Shown: positions 42,939 through 51,493, counted from the stretch's first letter. The stretch is 64,000 nucleotides of DNA from Ruminococcus flavefaciens 007c (GCF_000571935.1 NZ_ATAX01000036.1:62001-126000), one strand, 5' to 3'. Notes: a model not told the origin generated them from the sequence alone. Program-made: numbers and translations.

Positions 42939-42967
42939 TTGACAATGCGTCAAAGTAGTGATATAAT
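42939..42967 (+). promoter_or_regulatory. Cargo promoter of element 2
   Basis: TTGACA (42939-42944) and TATAAT (42962-42967), 17-base spacer, a full consensus match. Confidence 0.88.
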
Positions 42968-43012
42968 TAATTATCAATATAAATCGGAATTTGACGGGGG
43001 GGAGAAAGTGAT

Positions 43013-43660
43013 ATGAACAGCATTGTTTCAGAGTGGTATGAAGAAAAAAAGAATGTTGATGAAATGCGAAATTGGAATCCTGCACTGAAAGAATGGGAAC
43101 GGTCGGTTATCAGTTTTTTTCCACCAGGCGCCAGAATATTGGATATTGGCTGCGGTTTGGGACGAGAAGCATTTGCATTATCCGATTTTGGATATAATGT
43201 AGTCGGAATTGACATTTCAAATGAAGTAATCACACAGGTAAAACAGTTGTCCGCAGATAAAGGATATCATATTTCATTTCAGGAATATGATGGGGAACAT
43301 CTGAATTTCGATGCAGAAGCATTCGATGTCATAATTATGTGGGCGCAGACATTTGGATTGCTGTATGGAAACAAATTCAGGAAGGACTATTTGTCAGAAT
43401 GTAAAAGAGTCCTTAAAAAAGGCGGATTATGTAGTTTTTCAGCACATGATTACAGGTTTCTGACGGAGCATTATCCAAATTGTCTGGATGATCACAGGTT
43501 CTATCCTTTTGCCGATTCCGTAATATACTGGGAGGCATTTGAAGCGGCTGATCTGATACAGTTTGCAGAGCTGGCGGGCTTTGAGGTTCTCCTTTGTGAA
43601 AAAGGAAACATTTATAAGCCGGAGGACGGAACGATTCTGCATTGTTTATGCAGAAAATAA
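43013..43660 (+). CDS. SAM-dependent class I methyltransferase, cargo of element 2
   Basis: A 215-residue Rossmann-fold methyltransferase. Motif I is ILDIGCGLGREAFAL (about 43-57), with VVGIDIS as the acidic strand II, EAFDVIIMWAQTFGLLY as motif IV, and LKKGGLCSFSAHDY as the post-motif strand. GGGGGGAG precedes the ATG. The substrate is unknown; family members act on many small molecules. Its base composition is AT-rich beside the neighbouring genes, like the cargo of element 1. Confidence 0.9.
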   Translation: MNSIVSEWYEEKKNVDEMRNWNPALKEWERSVISFFPPGARILDIGCGLGREAFALSDFGYNVVGIDISNEVITQVKQLSADKGYHISFQEYDGEHLNFDAEAFDVIIMWAQTFGLLYGNKFRKDYLSECKRVLKKGGLCSFSAHDYRFLTEHYPNCLDDHRFYPFADSVIYWEAFEAADLIQFAELAGFEVLLCEKGNIYKPEDGTILHCLCRK

Positions 43661-43700
43661 TCCGGCAAATTCTGATTTATCTGAGCAGATAAATACAATG

Positions 43701-43729
43701 CCCCGAAGCGCTTTTGAAACGCTTCGGGG
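43701..43729 (+). terminator. Right-end hairpin terminator of element 2
   Basis: CCCCGAAGCG (43701-43710) pairs with CGCTTCGGGG (43720-43729). An 8-base perfect hairpin ATTTATCT/AGATAAAT lies just before it at about 43675-43694. Confidence 0.85.
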
Positions 43730-43742
43730 TAAAACTTCTATA

Positions 43743-44756
43743 TGGGTATCCGTCATAAGGGCGGAGGGCTTTTTTATCAAGGGTGATGTTAACGGCGACG
43801 GAGTCTTTGATTCTGCCGACCTTGAAGCCCTGCAAAAATGGCTCCTTGCGGCACCTGATGCTGAGCCTGTTGATCCGAGGGCAGCCGACCTGTGCAGGGA
43901 CGGCGTTACCGATGTGTTTGACCTTACGGCAATGCGCAGGAAGCTCAGCGGCTCGCCGCAGACCGTGAAAATAAGCTCTCCCTCCTGTAAGGCAGCGGCT
44001 TTCGGCTGCATAAACAACGGTGAGCTGCTCTATTCCGAGAATATAAACGAGCCTGTAGCTCCCGCCAGCCTTGCAAAGCTGCTCACTGCCTCTGTGGCTC
44101 TAAAATATCTCAGTGCCGATACGGTGATAACCGTGGGCGCGGAGCAGAGCCTCGTAAATCCGGGCTCAAGTCTCTGCCTTATACAGAGAGGAAACCGCCT
44201 GAAGCTTTATGATTTGCTGACTGGTATGCTCATGGCGTCGGGCAACGATGCGGCATATACCGTGGCTGTTTCGGCTGCAAGAGCAGCTACTCCCGACAGG
44301 GAAATGAACGATAGTCAGGCTGTTGAGTATTTTGTTGAGCTTATGAATGAGTATGCTTCTTCAATAGGCATGGACAGCAGCAATTTCGTCAATCCCGACG
44401 GCTGGGACGACAGCGGGCAGTACACCACCGTATCCGATCTTATGAAGCTTGCCGCTCATGCATATTCGGTCACCGAGATAAAGGAGATAACAAAGACCAG
44501 CCGCAAAAACGTTGTGTTTGCTTCGGGGGAGAACGCCTCTTGGACAAATACCAATCAGCTCCTTGACAGGAACAGCAGCTATTTCTGCGCCGAGGCCGTA
44601 GGCATGAAAACAGGCACCACCGTCAGCGCAGGCAACTGCCTTATAGCTGTATTTGTCCGTAGCGGCAGGACGTATATATCTGTGGTAACGGGCTGTGAAA
44701 GCGGTAATGACAGGTATGAGCTCACGTGGAAGCTCCTTTCAGCCTATGCACCCTGA
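43743..44756 (+). pseudogene. Dockerin-bearing D-Ala-D-Ala carboxypeptidase (S11), 5'-truncated by element 2
   Basis: The remaining 3' part encodes about 337 residues. A dockerin with GDVNGDGVFDSAD and a weaker second loop DLCRDGVTDVFD (about residues 15-70 of the remnant) precedes a serine peptidase domain with all penicillin-binding motifs: SLAK, SGN and KTGT. It would trim peptidoglycan stem peptides. No ATG, GTG or TTG exists in frame between the element's terminator and the dockerin. The signal peptide lies apart at 42785-42883. The gene is thus probably inactive or at least not exported, although its catalytic part is intact. Confidence 0.8.
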
Positions 44757-44936
44757 CAAAACCAACAATCAGCGCTGACGGCAGCGGCGGTGCTATGTGT
44801 ATATTGCCAAATTTTACTGAAAATGTACCATTTTACTTTTCTCCGTCGTTTATGTATTTTGAAGGGAAGACAAGGGAGACATAGTTCTCCTGTGGCTTTT
44901 GTTATGAAAAAAAATATTTTATAAGGAGATAAAAAT

Positions 44937-45545
44937 ATGAAAAAGAAAATGATTATGGCCATGGCAATGGTCATGCTTCTCAGCGGATGCGCTGAAATTA
45001 AGGTAACAACTTCTGATATTCAGGAGAAGACCTCTTCTGCGACAACTGCCGCTGCAACAGAGGAAAAGACTACTAAGGCGGAAGCCGAGACCACTTCCGT
45101 GGCAAAGCAGGAGACCGCATCAGCTGCAGAAAGTGCAGCTGATACAGGCAGTGATGCCGCAGTACAGGAGGAAACAGAGGAAACTATCGTGCAGAAGAAT
45201 CCTTTTGAGGGTACCTATTCCGAGAGCAACAGCGGAAGAGGCATAATCACAGTTACCGACAAAGGCGACTTCTACAATATCAATATCCACTGGGCAGGCT
45301 CAGCATTTGAGTGTGCAGAGTGGGACTTCACGGGAATGTTCAACGGCAGGCAGGTGCTTACCTATTCCGATTGTGTAAAGAAGCATCTCGTATACAGCGA
45401 GGACGGCTCCTGCACTTCCGAGACGATCTATACCGACGGTACGGGAACTCTCCGTGTTTCTGAGGACGGAGAGCACATCGTTATGACATGGAAGGACGAT
45501 GTTGAGGATGAAGGCAGCGGATATTATTTCTACAAGCAGGAATAA
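44937..45545 (+). CDS. Lipoprotein of unknown function
   Basis: A 202-residue lipoprotein. The signal peptide MKKKMIMAMAMVMLLSGC ends in a lipobox with Cys 18. Residues about 20-85 are a Thr/Ser/Glu/Ala-rich linker. The C-terminal domain of about 110 residues (GTYSESNSGRGIITVTDKGDFYNINIHW ... EHIVMTWKDD) looks like a small beta-barrel with an alternating strand pattern. I do not recognise the family. AAGGAG precedes the ATG, and a strong terminator follows. Confidence 0.8.
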   Translation: MKKKMIMAMAMVMLLSGCAEIKVTTSDIQEKTSSATTAAATEEKTTKAEAETTSVAKQETASAAESAADTGSDAAVQEETEETIVQKNPFEGTYSESNSGRGIITVTDKGDFYNINIHWAGSAFECAEWDFTGMFNGRQVLTYSDCVKKHLVYSEDGSCTSETIYTDGTGTLRVSEDGEHIVMTWKDDVEDEGSGYYFYKQE

Positions 45546-45580
45546 AAGAAATACAGAGAGATTATATGATAACTAATTAT

Positions 45581-45606
45581 AAAGCCCCTTCTGAAGAAGG
45601 GGCTTT
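45581..45606. terminator. Terminator between lipoprotein gene and folA
   Basis: AAAGCCCCTTC (45581-45591) and GAAGGGGCTTT (45596-45606), with TTTTT after it. It sits between convergent genes and belongs to the repeated GCCCCTTC hairpin group. Confidence 0.9.
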
Positions 45607-45633
45607 TTGTATTGCAGCTTGAATTTTATGAAA

Positions 45634-46164
45634 TCAGGACTTCTCCTGTGATTTATCCGGATAAGGCCTGCTATTGACATTTCTCAGGTATACATTGAAG
45701 CAGAGTTCTGCTTCATCGTACCTTTCCGATGAGACAAGGCGGAAGTCCTTCCCGCTGAAATGAGGGAAATAAACATCGCCTTCGTACTCCCTGTCCAGCT
45801 CCGTAAGGTAGAGTCTGTCCGCGATGCCGAGCCCTTCGCGGTATATCCCTGCGCCTCCGCAAAGGAATATCTCACGGCGGAGCTTTCCGTTCTTTATTTC
45901 CTTTTCTGCAAGTTCAACAGCCTGACTGAGGCTTTTTGCAGTGATAAGTCCGCTGCTGCGGAAGCTTTTGCTCCGTGAGACCACTATATTCAGTCTGTCA
46001 GGCAGAGGTCTGCCTATCTCCTCAAAGCTCCTGCGTCCCATGATGATAATGTGTCCCGAGGTGATCCTGCGGAAGTAATTCATATCCTGTGGGATATGCC
46101 ATGGTATTTTTCCGCCTGAGCCTATCACTCCGTTAGCAGCTACAGCCGCGATTATATTAATCAT
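45634..46164 (-). CDS. folA: Dihydrofolate reductase
   Basis: A 176-residue enzyme that reduces dihydrofolate to tetrahydrofolate with NADPH. It starts INIIAAVAANGVIGSGGKIPWHIPQDM, with the substrate-binding acidic residue in the PWHIPQDM region, GHIIIMGRRSFEEIG for NADPH binding and IFLCGGAGIYREGL as the second glycine motif. It is the last gene of the folate operon and overlaps folBK by 8 bases. Confidence 0.95.
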   Translation of the reverse strand: MINIIAAVAANGVIGSGGKIPWHIPQDMNYFRRITSGHIIIMGRRSFEEIGRPLPDRLNIVVSRSKSFRSSGLITAKSLSQAVELAEKEIKNGKLRREIFLCGGAGIYREGLGIADRLYLTELDREYEGDVYFPHFSGKDFRLVSSERYDEAELCFNVYLRNVNSRPYPDKSQEKS

Positions 46165-46978
46165 CTTCTTTCAGCTCTGCCAGAAGCTGCGCCACGGTCT
46201 TTCCCAGCACGGGATGACGGTAGTTCGGCATGAGCTCCGCAGCAGGCGCCAGCACAAAGCGTCGGTTTTGCATATCGGCGTGTGGGATTATCAGGTCGTC
46301 CTCGTCTGTGACCTCATGGTCGTAGAAGATAATATCCAGATCGAGAGTGCGCGGCCCCCAGTGTATCTCGCGGGTGCGTCCCGCCTTGTTTTCTATACCG
46401 TGAAGGAGCTCTAGAAGGCCGTTAGGAGAGAGCATAGTCCTGAACCTGACAGCGCCGTTGAGAAAGTCGTCCTGATCGGTGTAGCCGTATGGCTTTGTAA
46501 CGATGAGCTCCGAGCGCTTCAGCTCCTTGTTCTGAGGACATTCTTCCAGAGCCCTGATGCCGTTTTCGATGTAGGCACGGCTGTCGCCCATATTTGAGCC
46601 CAATGCCACAAGTACATCGTGCCAGCCGCGGTGTATCTTCACCGAAACCGAGCCGAAGTCCATATCTATAGGCGCCTCGGGCTTTCTGACCTCTATATCC
46701 ACGCTGTCGATAAGGCTGTATTCCAGCAGGATTGCCTCAGCTGTTTTCTGCGCAGCTGTCTCAATGAGCATGAACGTGTTTTCGGTCATCACCTTTTCAA
46801 TGAGACCGCATACCCTGCTGTAATCCACAGAGCAGTCAAGGCAGTCGGTCATGCCTGCCTTTTCTGTATCAACGTAAAGGACCGCATTTACATAGAAGTT
46901 CTGGCCGTTTATGTTTTCGTGCTCAAAGACGCCGTGGTGAGCGAATATCTTCAGTTCGTCGATACAGATCTTATCCAT
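46157..46978 (-). CDS. folBK: Bifunctional dihydroneopterin aldolase / HPPK
   Basis: A 273-residue fusion for two successive steps of folate synthesis. Residues 1 to about 118 are FolB (DELKIFAHHGVFEHENINGQNFYVNAVL, then PIDMDFGSVSVKIHR), which cleaves dihydroneopterin. Residues about 120-273 are FolK (LVALGSNMGDSRAYIENGI and WGPRTLDLDIIFYD), which transfers pyrophosphate from ATP to hydroxymethyl-dihydropterin. The two activities are often fused in Clostridia. The gene overlaps folP and folA by 8 bases each. Confidence 0.95.
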   Translation of the reverse strand: MDKICIDELKIFAHHGVFEHENINGQNFYVNAVLYVDTEKAGMTDCLDCSVDYSRVCGLIEKVMTENTFMLIETAAQKTAEAILLEYSLIDSVDIEVRKPEAPIDMDFGSVSVKIHRGWHDVLVALGSNMGDSRAYIENGIRALEECPQNKELKRSELIVTKPYGYTDQDDFLNGAVRFRTMLSPNGLLELLHGIENKAGRTREIHWGPRTLDLDIIFYDHEVTDEDDLIIPHADMQNRRFVLAPAAELMPNYRHPVLGKTVAQLLAELKEDD

Positions 46979-47795
46979 TTGAATATCCTCTCATTATAGC
47001 CTCTGTCATTTTAACGGCTCTGACGTTTTCTTTTATATCATGCACCCTGATGAACGAGGCGCCCTTCAGAACGCCTGCCACTGTAATGGCCAGAGTGCCT
47101 TCAAGTCTTTCGTTTGCGGGCAGGTCAAGGGTAAGACCGATAACGGATTTTCTTGAAGCTCCCAGCAGTACAGGGAAGCCAAGCTCTCTGCCGAAAACGT
47201 CCAGCCTGTCAATAGCTTCCAGATTGTTTTCGTAGGTCTTACCGAAGCCAACTCCCGGATCTATGATTATTCTGTCGGGGGATATGCCTGCTTTTTCGGC
47301 AATGCCGAGAGTGATTCTCATATCGGCGGTCATATCCTCCATGAAGCTTTTATAATCGGAGTTGTCCCTATTGTGCATAAGGCAGCAGGCCGCGCCGGTA
47401 CGGGCGATCAGTTCTGCCATTTCGCCGCTGTCGTATCTCAGCCCCCATATATCATTTATAAGGTCTGCACCTGCGGCAATGCCTGCCTCTGCCACCTTGT
47501 ACTTGTATGTGTCGAGTGATACGGGTATGTCGAAGCGCTGCTTTATGGCCTCAATAACTGGAACCACGCGCTCTGTTTCTTCCTCGGCGCTTATCATGGT
47601 ATATCCGGGACGGGTTGACTCGCCGCCGATGTCAACTATATCCATTCCCTCGGCAATCATCTGCTCGGTATGTTCGAGAGCCTTGTCTATGCGGTCAAAG
47701 CGTCCGCCGTCGGAGAAGGAATCGGGAGTAACATTGAGTATGCCAATGATACGGCATCTTTCGTATGGAGCGAATCGGTATTTTCCTATTATCAT
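46971..47795 (-). CDS. folP: Dihydropteroate synthase
   Basis: A 274-residue TIM-barrel enzyme that joins hydroxymethyl-dihydropterin pyrophosphate to p-aminobenzoate; it is the target of sulfonamides. Signatures are GILNVTPDSFSDGG, DIGGESTRPG, and DPGVGFGKTYENNLE with LGASRKSVIG. It lies 2 bases after the HD-domain gene and overlaps folBK, forming one operon. Confidence 0.96.
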   Translation of the reverse strand: MIIGKYRFAPYERCRIIGILNVTPDSFSDGGRFDRIDKALEHTEQMIAEGMDIVDIGGESTRPGYTMISAEEETERVVPVIEAIKQRFDIPVSLDTYKYKVAEAGIAAGADLINDIWGLRYDSGEMAELIARTGAACCLMHNRDNSDYKSFMEDMTADMRITLGIAEKAGISPDRIIIDPGVGFGKTYENNLEAIDRLDVFGRELGFPVLLGASRKSVIGLTLDLPANERLEGTLAITVAGVLKGASFIRVHDIKENVRAVKMTEAIMRGYSNG

Positions 47796-47797
47796 TT

Positions 47798-48289
47798 TCA
47801 GACTCCTATTTCATTGTTTCTTTTGTACTGCGGCCAGTTACATTCATCCTTTGCCCTGCAGCAGAAGCACAGCCGCGATCTTTTATCTGCGGTATAGAAT
47901 ATCTCCTCAAGGCGGTTTTTTTCGCTTCCGGCTCTGCGGTGGGAGGAGATAAGGCCTGTTATCTCTGCTTTTTTGTCCTCTGGACAGCCTGTCTCATCGA
48001 GTATCTCCTCTGCAGTGACAACACCTGCCACATCGTGGGGGATGCCGTTCAGATACTCTTCAACGCGGCCTATATCATGGAGAAGAGCGGCAGAGTATAT
48101 GACGTCTGCGTCGGCTTCCACACCTTTTTCCCTGCAAAGGATAAGGGCTATGCGTGCTACACTGAGGAAGTGCTCCATATCGTGGCCGCAGAAAATGCGG
48201 TCCCGTTCAAGCTCCTTCAGCCTGCTCACCAGCTGAAGATAACGTTTGTTCTTTAGTATACGGTTTGTAAGTTCAAGTTTCATATTCAT
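47798..48289 (-). CDS. HD-domain phosphohydrolase-like protein in folate operon
   Basis: A 163-residue HD protein. The metal site is visible as GHDMEHFLSVARIA, AALLHDIGRVEEY and GLISSHRRAG. A Cys-rich tail (LCFCCRAKDECNW) may bind a metal. It opens the folate operon, directly before folP. A phosphatase step on dihydroneopterin triphosphate would be needed in this pathway, but HD proteins are diverse and this role is only a guess. ATG 48289 and ATG 48283 are both possible; GGAAG is better spaced for the second. Confidence 0.82.
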   Translation of the reverse strand: MNMKLELTNRILKNKRYLQLVSRLKELERDRIFCGHDMEHFLSVARIALILCREKGVEADADVIYSAALLHDIGRVEEYLNGIPHDVAGVVTAEEILDETGCPEDKKAEITGLISSHRRAGSEKNRLEEIFYTADKRSRLCFCCRAKDECNWPQYKRNNEIGV

Positions 48290-48349
48290 CTTCCGATTTC
48301 AGAGATTAATGACTTATCCCTTTGTGATACTGCTATTGTCATTTCTGAA

Positions 48350-48378
48350 ATTATACCTTATTATTATCGGATTGTCAA
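48350..48378 (-). promoter_or_regulatory. Promoter of the folate operon
   Basis: Minus-strand TTGACA (48373-48378) and TATAAT (48350-48355), 17-base spacer, about 55 bases before the HD gene. Confidence 0.88.
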
Positions 48379-48449
48379 TAACCGCCCGCTTTGCGGAGAG
48401 GGAGCTTTCCGCGGTATCCTGCGGAAAAGCCCTGCCCGAAAATATAGAA

Positions 48450-48477
48450 AGAGCGCCTGCTGAACAGCGGACGCTCT
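48450..48477 (-). terminator. Terminator of the queuosine-precursor operon
   Basis: AGAGCGCCTGCT (48450-48461) and AGCGGACGCTCT (48466-48477) pair with one mismatch and run on the minus strand into TTCTATATTTT. Confidence 0.75.
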
Positions 48478-48483
48478 CGGTGA

Positions 48484-48981
48484 TCATCTGTTATCAACAG
48501 ACTCGGGATACAGGTCGTGGTGTGCCAGTCTGTCCCATGCCAGCTCCTCCCATTTGGTGCCCTTCATGCCGTAATTGCAGTAGGGATCAATGGAGATGCC
48601 GCCTCTTGGCAGGAATTTGCCCCATACCTCGATGTATTTGGGCTCCATGAGCTTTATGAGATCCTTCATGATGATATTCACGCAGTCCTCATGGAAATCA
48701 CCGTGATTGCGGAAGCTGAAAAGGTACAGCTTCAGCGACTTGCTCTCAACCATTCTCTCGGAGGGCACATAGGATATGTATATGGTTGCGAAGTCCGGCT
48801 GTCCCGTGATAGGGCAGAGGCTTGTGAACTCGGGGCAGTTGAACTTGACGAAGTAGTCGTTGCCGGGGTGCTTGTTGGGGAAGGTCTCCAGCACCGAGGG
48901 ATCGTAGTCAGCCGAGTACGTGGTCTTATTATTGCCGAGAAGGGAGATGCTGCCCTTTTCGCTGTCTTTTCTTCCTGTCAT
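48484..48981 (-). CDS. queF: NADPH-dependent 7-cyano-7-deazaguanine reductase
   Basis: A 165-residue enzyme of the short QueF type that reduces preQ0 to preQ1. It has the catalytic cysteine in [13 protein letters not shown], the QueF motif in [13 protein letters not shown], and a T-fold layout. A longer frame begins at 49029, but AAGGAG lies before ATG 48981, where homology starts. It is the last gene of the operon and follows queC by 1 base. Confidence 0.95.
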   Translation of the reverse strand: MTGRKDSEKGSISLLGNNKTTYSADYDPSVLETFPNKHPGNDYFVKFNCPEFTSLCPITGQPDFATIYISYVPSERMVESKSLKLYLFSFRNHGDFHEDCVNIIMKDLIKLMEPKYIEVWGKFLPRGGISIDPYCNYGMKGTKWEELAWDRLAHHDLYPESVDNR

Positions 48982-48982
48982 T

Positions 48983-49672
48983 TCAGACTCCTTTCGTAAT
49001 AGCGGGATCTTCCATACCGTTGGCAGCAAAGGCAGCAGCTCTGTCTATGCAGGTGCCGCATTTTCCGCAGGGGCGGTCACTGCCCTCGTAGCAGCTCCAT
49101 GTGAGCTGATAGGGGACATTCAGTTCAAGTCCCTTGCGGACCACCTGAGCCTTGGTAAGACCGATGAAGGGAGCTTCCACTCTGAGCTGTTTTCCGCTGC
49201 CGAGGTAAATAGCTTGATTGATGGCATCATTGAAATCGCTGCTGCAATCGGGGTAGGCATTGCCTGCGGCGTCGTCGCTGTGAGCGCCGTAGTATATGAC
49301 CTCGCAGCCGTTGGAAAGTGCGATACTGGCGGCAGACGAAAGGAAAAGACCATTGCGGAAGGGTACATATGTGGACACGGGAGCACCGTCGGTCTTGCTG
49401 AGCTGCTCAGCGTAGGACTCACGGGGGATATCCTCCGAGGAGCCTTCCAGCAGTGAGCAGTCTGAATCTGCGAATATCAATGAAAGGTCGAGAGTTTTCA
49501 GCTGAACGCCGTAATACTCTGCGATATTTTTTGCAGCCTCAAGCTCCCTGCGGTGCTTCTGACCGTAAAAGACAGAGAGTGCAAGGACCTGATCTGCGCC
49601 GTATTTTTTTACAGCGATGCCGAGACAAGTGGTGCTGTCAACGCCGCCGCTAAACAGAACGAGAGCTTTCAT
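48983..49672 (-). CDS. queC: 7-cyano-7-deazaguanine synthase
   Basis: A 229-residue ATP-dependent enzyme that turns 7-carboxy-7-deazaguanine into preQ0. The PP-loop is [13 protein letters not shown] (residues 6-18). The C-terminal zinc site is [16 protein letters not shown]. The gene lies between folE and queF. AGGAGG-like sequence precedes the ATG. Confidence 0.97.
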   Translation of the reverse strand: MKALVLFSGGVDSTTCLGIAVKKYGADQVLALSVFYGQKHRRELEAAKNIAEYYGVQLKTLDLSLIFADSDCSLLEGSSEDIPRESYAEQLSKTDGAPVSTYVPFRNGLFLSSAASIALSNGCEVIYYGAHSDDAAGNAYPDCSSDFNDAINQAIYLGSGKQLRVEAPFIGLTKAQVVRKGLELNVPYQLTWSCYEGSDRPCGKCGTCIDRAAAFAANGMEDPAITKGV

Positions 49673-49686
49673 ATTTCCTCCTTATA

Positions 49687-50241
49687 TCAGTCCAGGAGCT
49701 TCCTGAGCTCGGGATCGTTCCTGAACTCACCGCGCCATGTCTTGGTAACTGTTCTGGACGAGGGATTTCTTATACCGCGGGCAGTCATGCAGCTGTGGGA
49801 GCCTTTTATGACAACACCCACATCGGGAGAGCCCGATGCTTCAGCGATTATCTCCGCAATATCGCTGCCCAGCCTTTCCTGGAGCTGGAGCCTTTTTGCA
49901 GCCATATCGCATATTCTTGCTATCTTGCTGAGGCCGAGTACGCGGCCTCTGGGTATGTAGGCAACGTCCACGGTCATATCGTACATCAGCGCCATATGGT
50001 GTTCGCAGTAGCTGAAAACGGTAATATCCTTCATGACAACGGCAGTGCTGTCATCGGCAGCCTCGAAGGTCTTTCCGAACATACGGGCTATCTCATGATT
50101 GGTATAGCCTATTCCCTCAAAGACCTCCTCCATCATTCTTGCAACTCTCTGAGGAGTCTCCTTCAGTCCCTCACGCTCGGGATCCTCGCCGAGAGCTTCG
50201 AGAATACCTTTTATATGTAGCTCTATTGCTTTAGTATCCAT
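49687..50241 (-). CDS. folE: GTP cyclohydrolase I
   Basis: A 184-residue enzyme that makes dihydroneopterin triphosphate from GTP. The zinc ligands appear in FSYCEHHMA (Cys 79, His 82 region) and in the later SHSCMTARG. The product feeds both the queuosine branch (QueD) and folate synthesis. Its place inside the que operon, with the remaining folate genes in the neighbouring operon, links the two pathways here. Confidence 0.97.
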   Translation of the reverse strand: MDTKAIELHIKGILEALGEDPEREGLKETPQRVARMMEEVFEGIGYTNHEIARMFGKTFEAADDSTAVVMKDITVFSYCEHHMALMYDMTVDVAYIPRGRVLGLSKIARICDMAAKRLQLQERLGSDIAEIIAEASGSPDVGVVIKGSHSCMTARGIRNPSSRTVTKTWRGEFRNDPELRKLLD

Positions 50242-50252
50242 TTTTGCTCCTT

Positions 50253-50915
50253 TCAGACGCCGCGCATATCGGGCGGCCAGATGAATTTATGCAGCTGAAG
50301 CTGCAGCCTGACGCTGTTCATTTTGTTCTTTATCATGAAATCGACCATCTGAGCAGGCTCTATCTTCCCGAAAACGGGACTGAGATAGACTCTGCACTTT
50401 TCGCAGAGGCCGTAGGTTTTTATTATCAGCAAAGCCTTTTCGAGGTCGCTGAGGCTTCCTGCCACGAATTTTACTGTATCCTCCATAGTCAGGAAGGAGT
50501 AGTTGCCGGTGAGCATACGGGACTCCATGCCGCTGTCGGGGAGCTTATAGTCCAGAGTGAATGAAGGTCTCAGGGCACGTTTTGCAAGCCCTTCAACGGG
50601 CTGACTGCCGTTGGTCTCTATCTCGACTCTGTGTCCCGAGCTGATGAGCAGATCGGTGAGCACATGGAGCTCAGGCTGCAAAAGGGGTTCGCCTCCTGTG
50701 AGGGTAACGTCCGTTATCCCCGTGGAAGCAGCGTACTTCACTATTTCTTCGGCAGTCATTGACTCCGCGGGAGCGTCGGGAGAATTAGCCCATTTTGTGT
50801 CGCAGTAGCTGCAGCTGAGATTGCAGCCCCTGAAGCGTATAAACACAGCAGCCTCGCCTGCACGCTGTCCCTCGCCGTTAATGCTGACGAATTTTTCGAC
50901 TACAAGAAAGCTCAT
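50253..50915 (-). CDS. queE: 7-carboxy-7-deazaguanine synthase (radical SAM)
   Basis: A 220-residue radical SAM enzyme that contracts carboxy-tetrahydropterin to 7-carboxy-7-deazaguanine. The cluster motif CNLSCSYC has Cys 31, 35 and 38. [10 protein letters not shown] and [10 protein letters not shown] are conserved SAM- and substrate-binding parts. It overlaps queD by 4 bases and precedes folE by 11 bases. Confidence 0.96.
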   Translation of the reverse strand: MSFLVVEKFVSINGEGQRAGEAAVFIRFRGCNLSCSYCDTKWANSPDAPAESMTAEEIVKYAASTGITDVTLTGGEPLLQPELHVLTDLLISSGHRVEIETNGSQPVEGLAKRALRPSFTLDYKLPDSGMESRMLTGNYSFLTMEDTVKFVAGSLSDLEKALLIIKTYGLCEKCRVYLSPVFGKIEPAQMVDFMIKNKMNSVRLQLQLHKFIWPPDMRGV

Positions 50916-51337
50916 ATATCCTCCTCGTATACCGCGCAGTTCTCGGGAGTCTCGTATACAGCCACACTGCTTACGGGGAGCTCCGCTGCTCTGAGGCGGC
51001 GGTAGAAATACTCCGCGAAGTTTTCTGCTGTAGGACGGAAGGGGACGGGGATGAGCCTGAATTTCTCATCTTCGAGAGCTGTAATGGTAGCAGCTTTGAG
51101 TGAGTTCTCCTCATATATAAGAGAATGGTCGAAGCTGTCGGCAAGCTGCCTGACAGCATTTTTTATATCTCCGAAATCCGTGAGCATACCGCGTTCGGTA
51201 CCCTCCCTTATAAGCTCGCTGCCAGAGAATTCGGCTTCGATGATCCAGCGGTGACCGTGGATATTCGCGCATTTTCCTTCATATCCTGCAAGGAAATGAG
51301 CGCTGTCAAAAGCGGCAGAGGTCTTTAATCTGTACAT
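50912..51337 (-). CDS. queD: 6-carboxytetrahydropterin synthase
   Basis: A 141-residue T-fold enzyme that converts dihydroneopterin triphosphate to 6-carboxytetrahydropterin. Zinc ligands are His 14 (SAHF), His 27 and His 29 (NIHGHRW), with the catalytic Cys 23. SFDHSLIYEE and TAENFAEYFYRRL complete the signature. It is the first gene of the operon, preceded by AGGTGAT, and lies behind a riboswitch-controlled leader. Confidence 0.96.
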   Translation of the reverse strand: MYRLKTSAAFDSAHFLAGYEGKCANIHGHRWIIEAEFSGSELIREGTERGMLTDFGDIKNAVRQLADSFDHSLIYEENSLKAATITALEDEKFRLIPVPFRPTAENFAEYFYRRLRAAELPVSSVAVYETPENCAVYEEDI

Positions 51338-51352
51338 ATTATCACCTATAAA

Positions 51353-51378
51353 TAAAAAAACACCTGCGCAGGCAAGTG
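51353..51378 (-). terminator. Leader terminator (expression platform) of the que operon
   Basis: On the minus strand CACTTG and CAGGTG form a short stem followed by seven T residues, 15 bases before the queD ribosome site. Its position in the leader marks it as an attenuator controlled by the upstream aptamer. Confidence 0.8.
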
Positions 51379-51429
51379 CATCCTCAGACTCAAATTTCAG
51401 ACCGTCAGTACAGACTGCGGCTGATAGGG

Positions 51430-51478
51430 ATGCCCTGGTTTTGTTTAACGACAGGATGGCGCAAACGAACTGTCGGGG
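51430..51478 (-). ncRNA. preQ1-I riboswitch aptamer
   Basis: On the minus strand a stem CGACAG/CTGTCG (51470-51475 with its partner) encloses a 15-base loop and is followed by the A-rich tail TTAAACAAAACCAGG. This matches the class I preQ1 aptamer, in which the tail folds back as a pseudoknot; the tail is nearly the same as in the well-studied Thermoanaerobacter example. GCATCC next to the tail can pair with GGATGC beside the leader terminator, offering a switch. Binding of preQ1 should lower transcription of queD-queE-folE-queC-queF. Confidence 0.8.
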
Positions 51479-51493
51479 CTTAACCCATGGGGT

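Larger units (their letters stand above)
42881..43740 (+). mobile_element. Cargo-carrying non-autonomous element 2 (methyltransferase cassette)
   Basis: An 860-base unit flanked by TA (42879-42880 and 43741-43742). TAGAAGTATTAAGCC at the left matches TAGAAGTTTTACCCC read inward from the right in 12 of 15 places. It has the same left hairpin, promoter and CAATATAAATCGGAATTTG leader, and the same right hairpin and AAAACTTCT end, as element 1, around an unrelated gene. It lies inside a carboxypeptidase gene, and removing it with one TA restores that reading frame. TA duplication recalls IS630/Tc1-mariner-type movement, but no transposase is present. Confidence 0.78.

Noticed and set aside
48290..48349. 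Tetrahydrofolate riboswitch before the folate operon
   Set aside because: The leader is only about 55 bases and shows no conserved THF aptamer parts.
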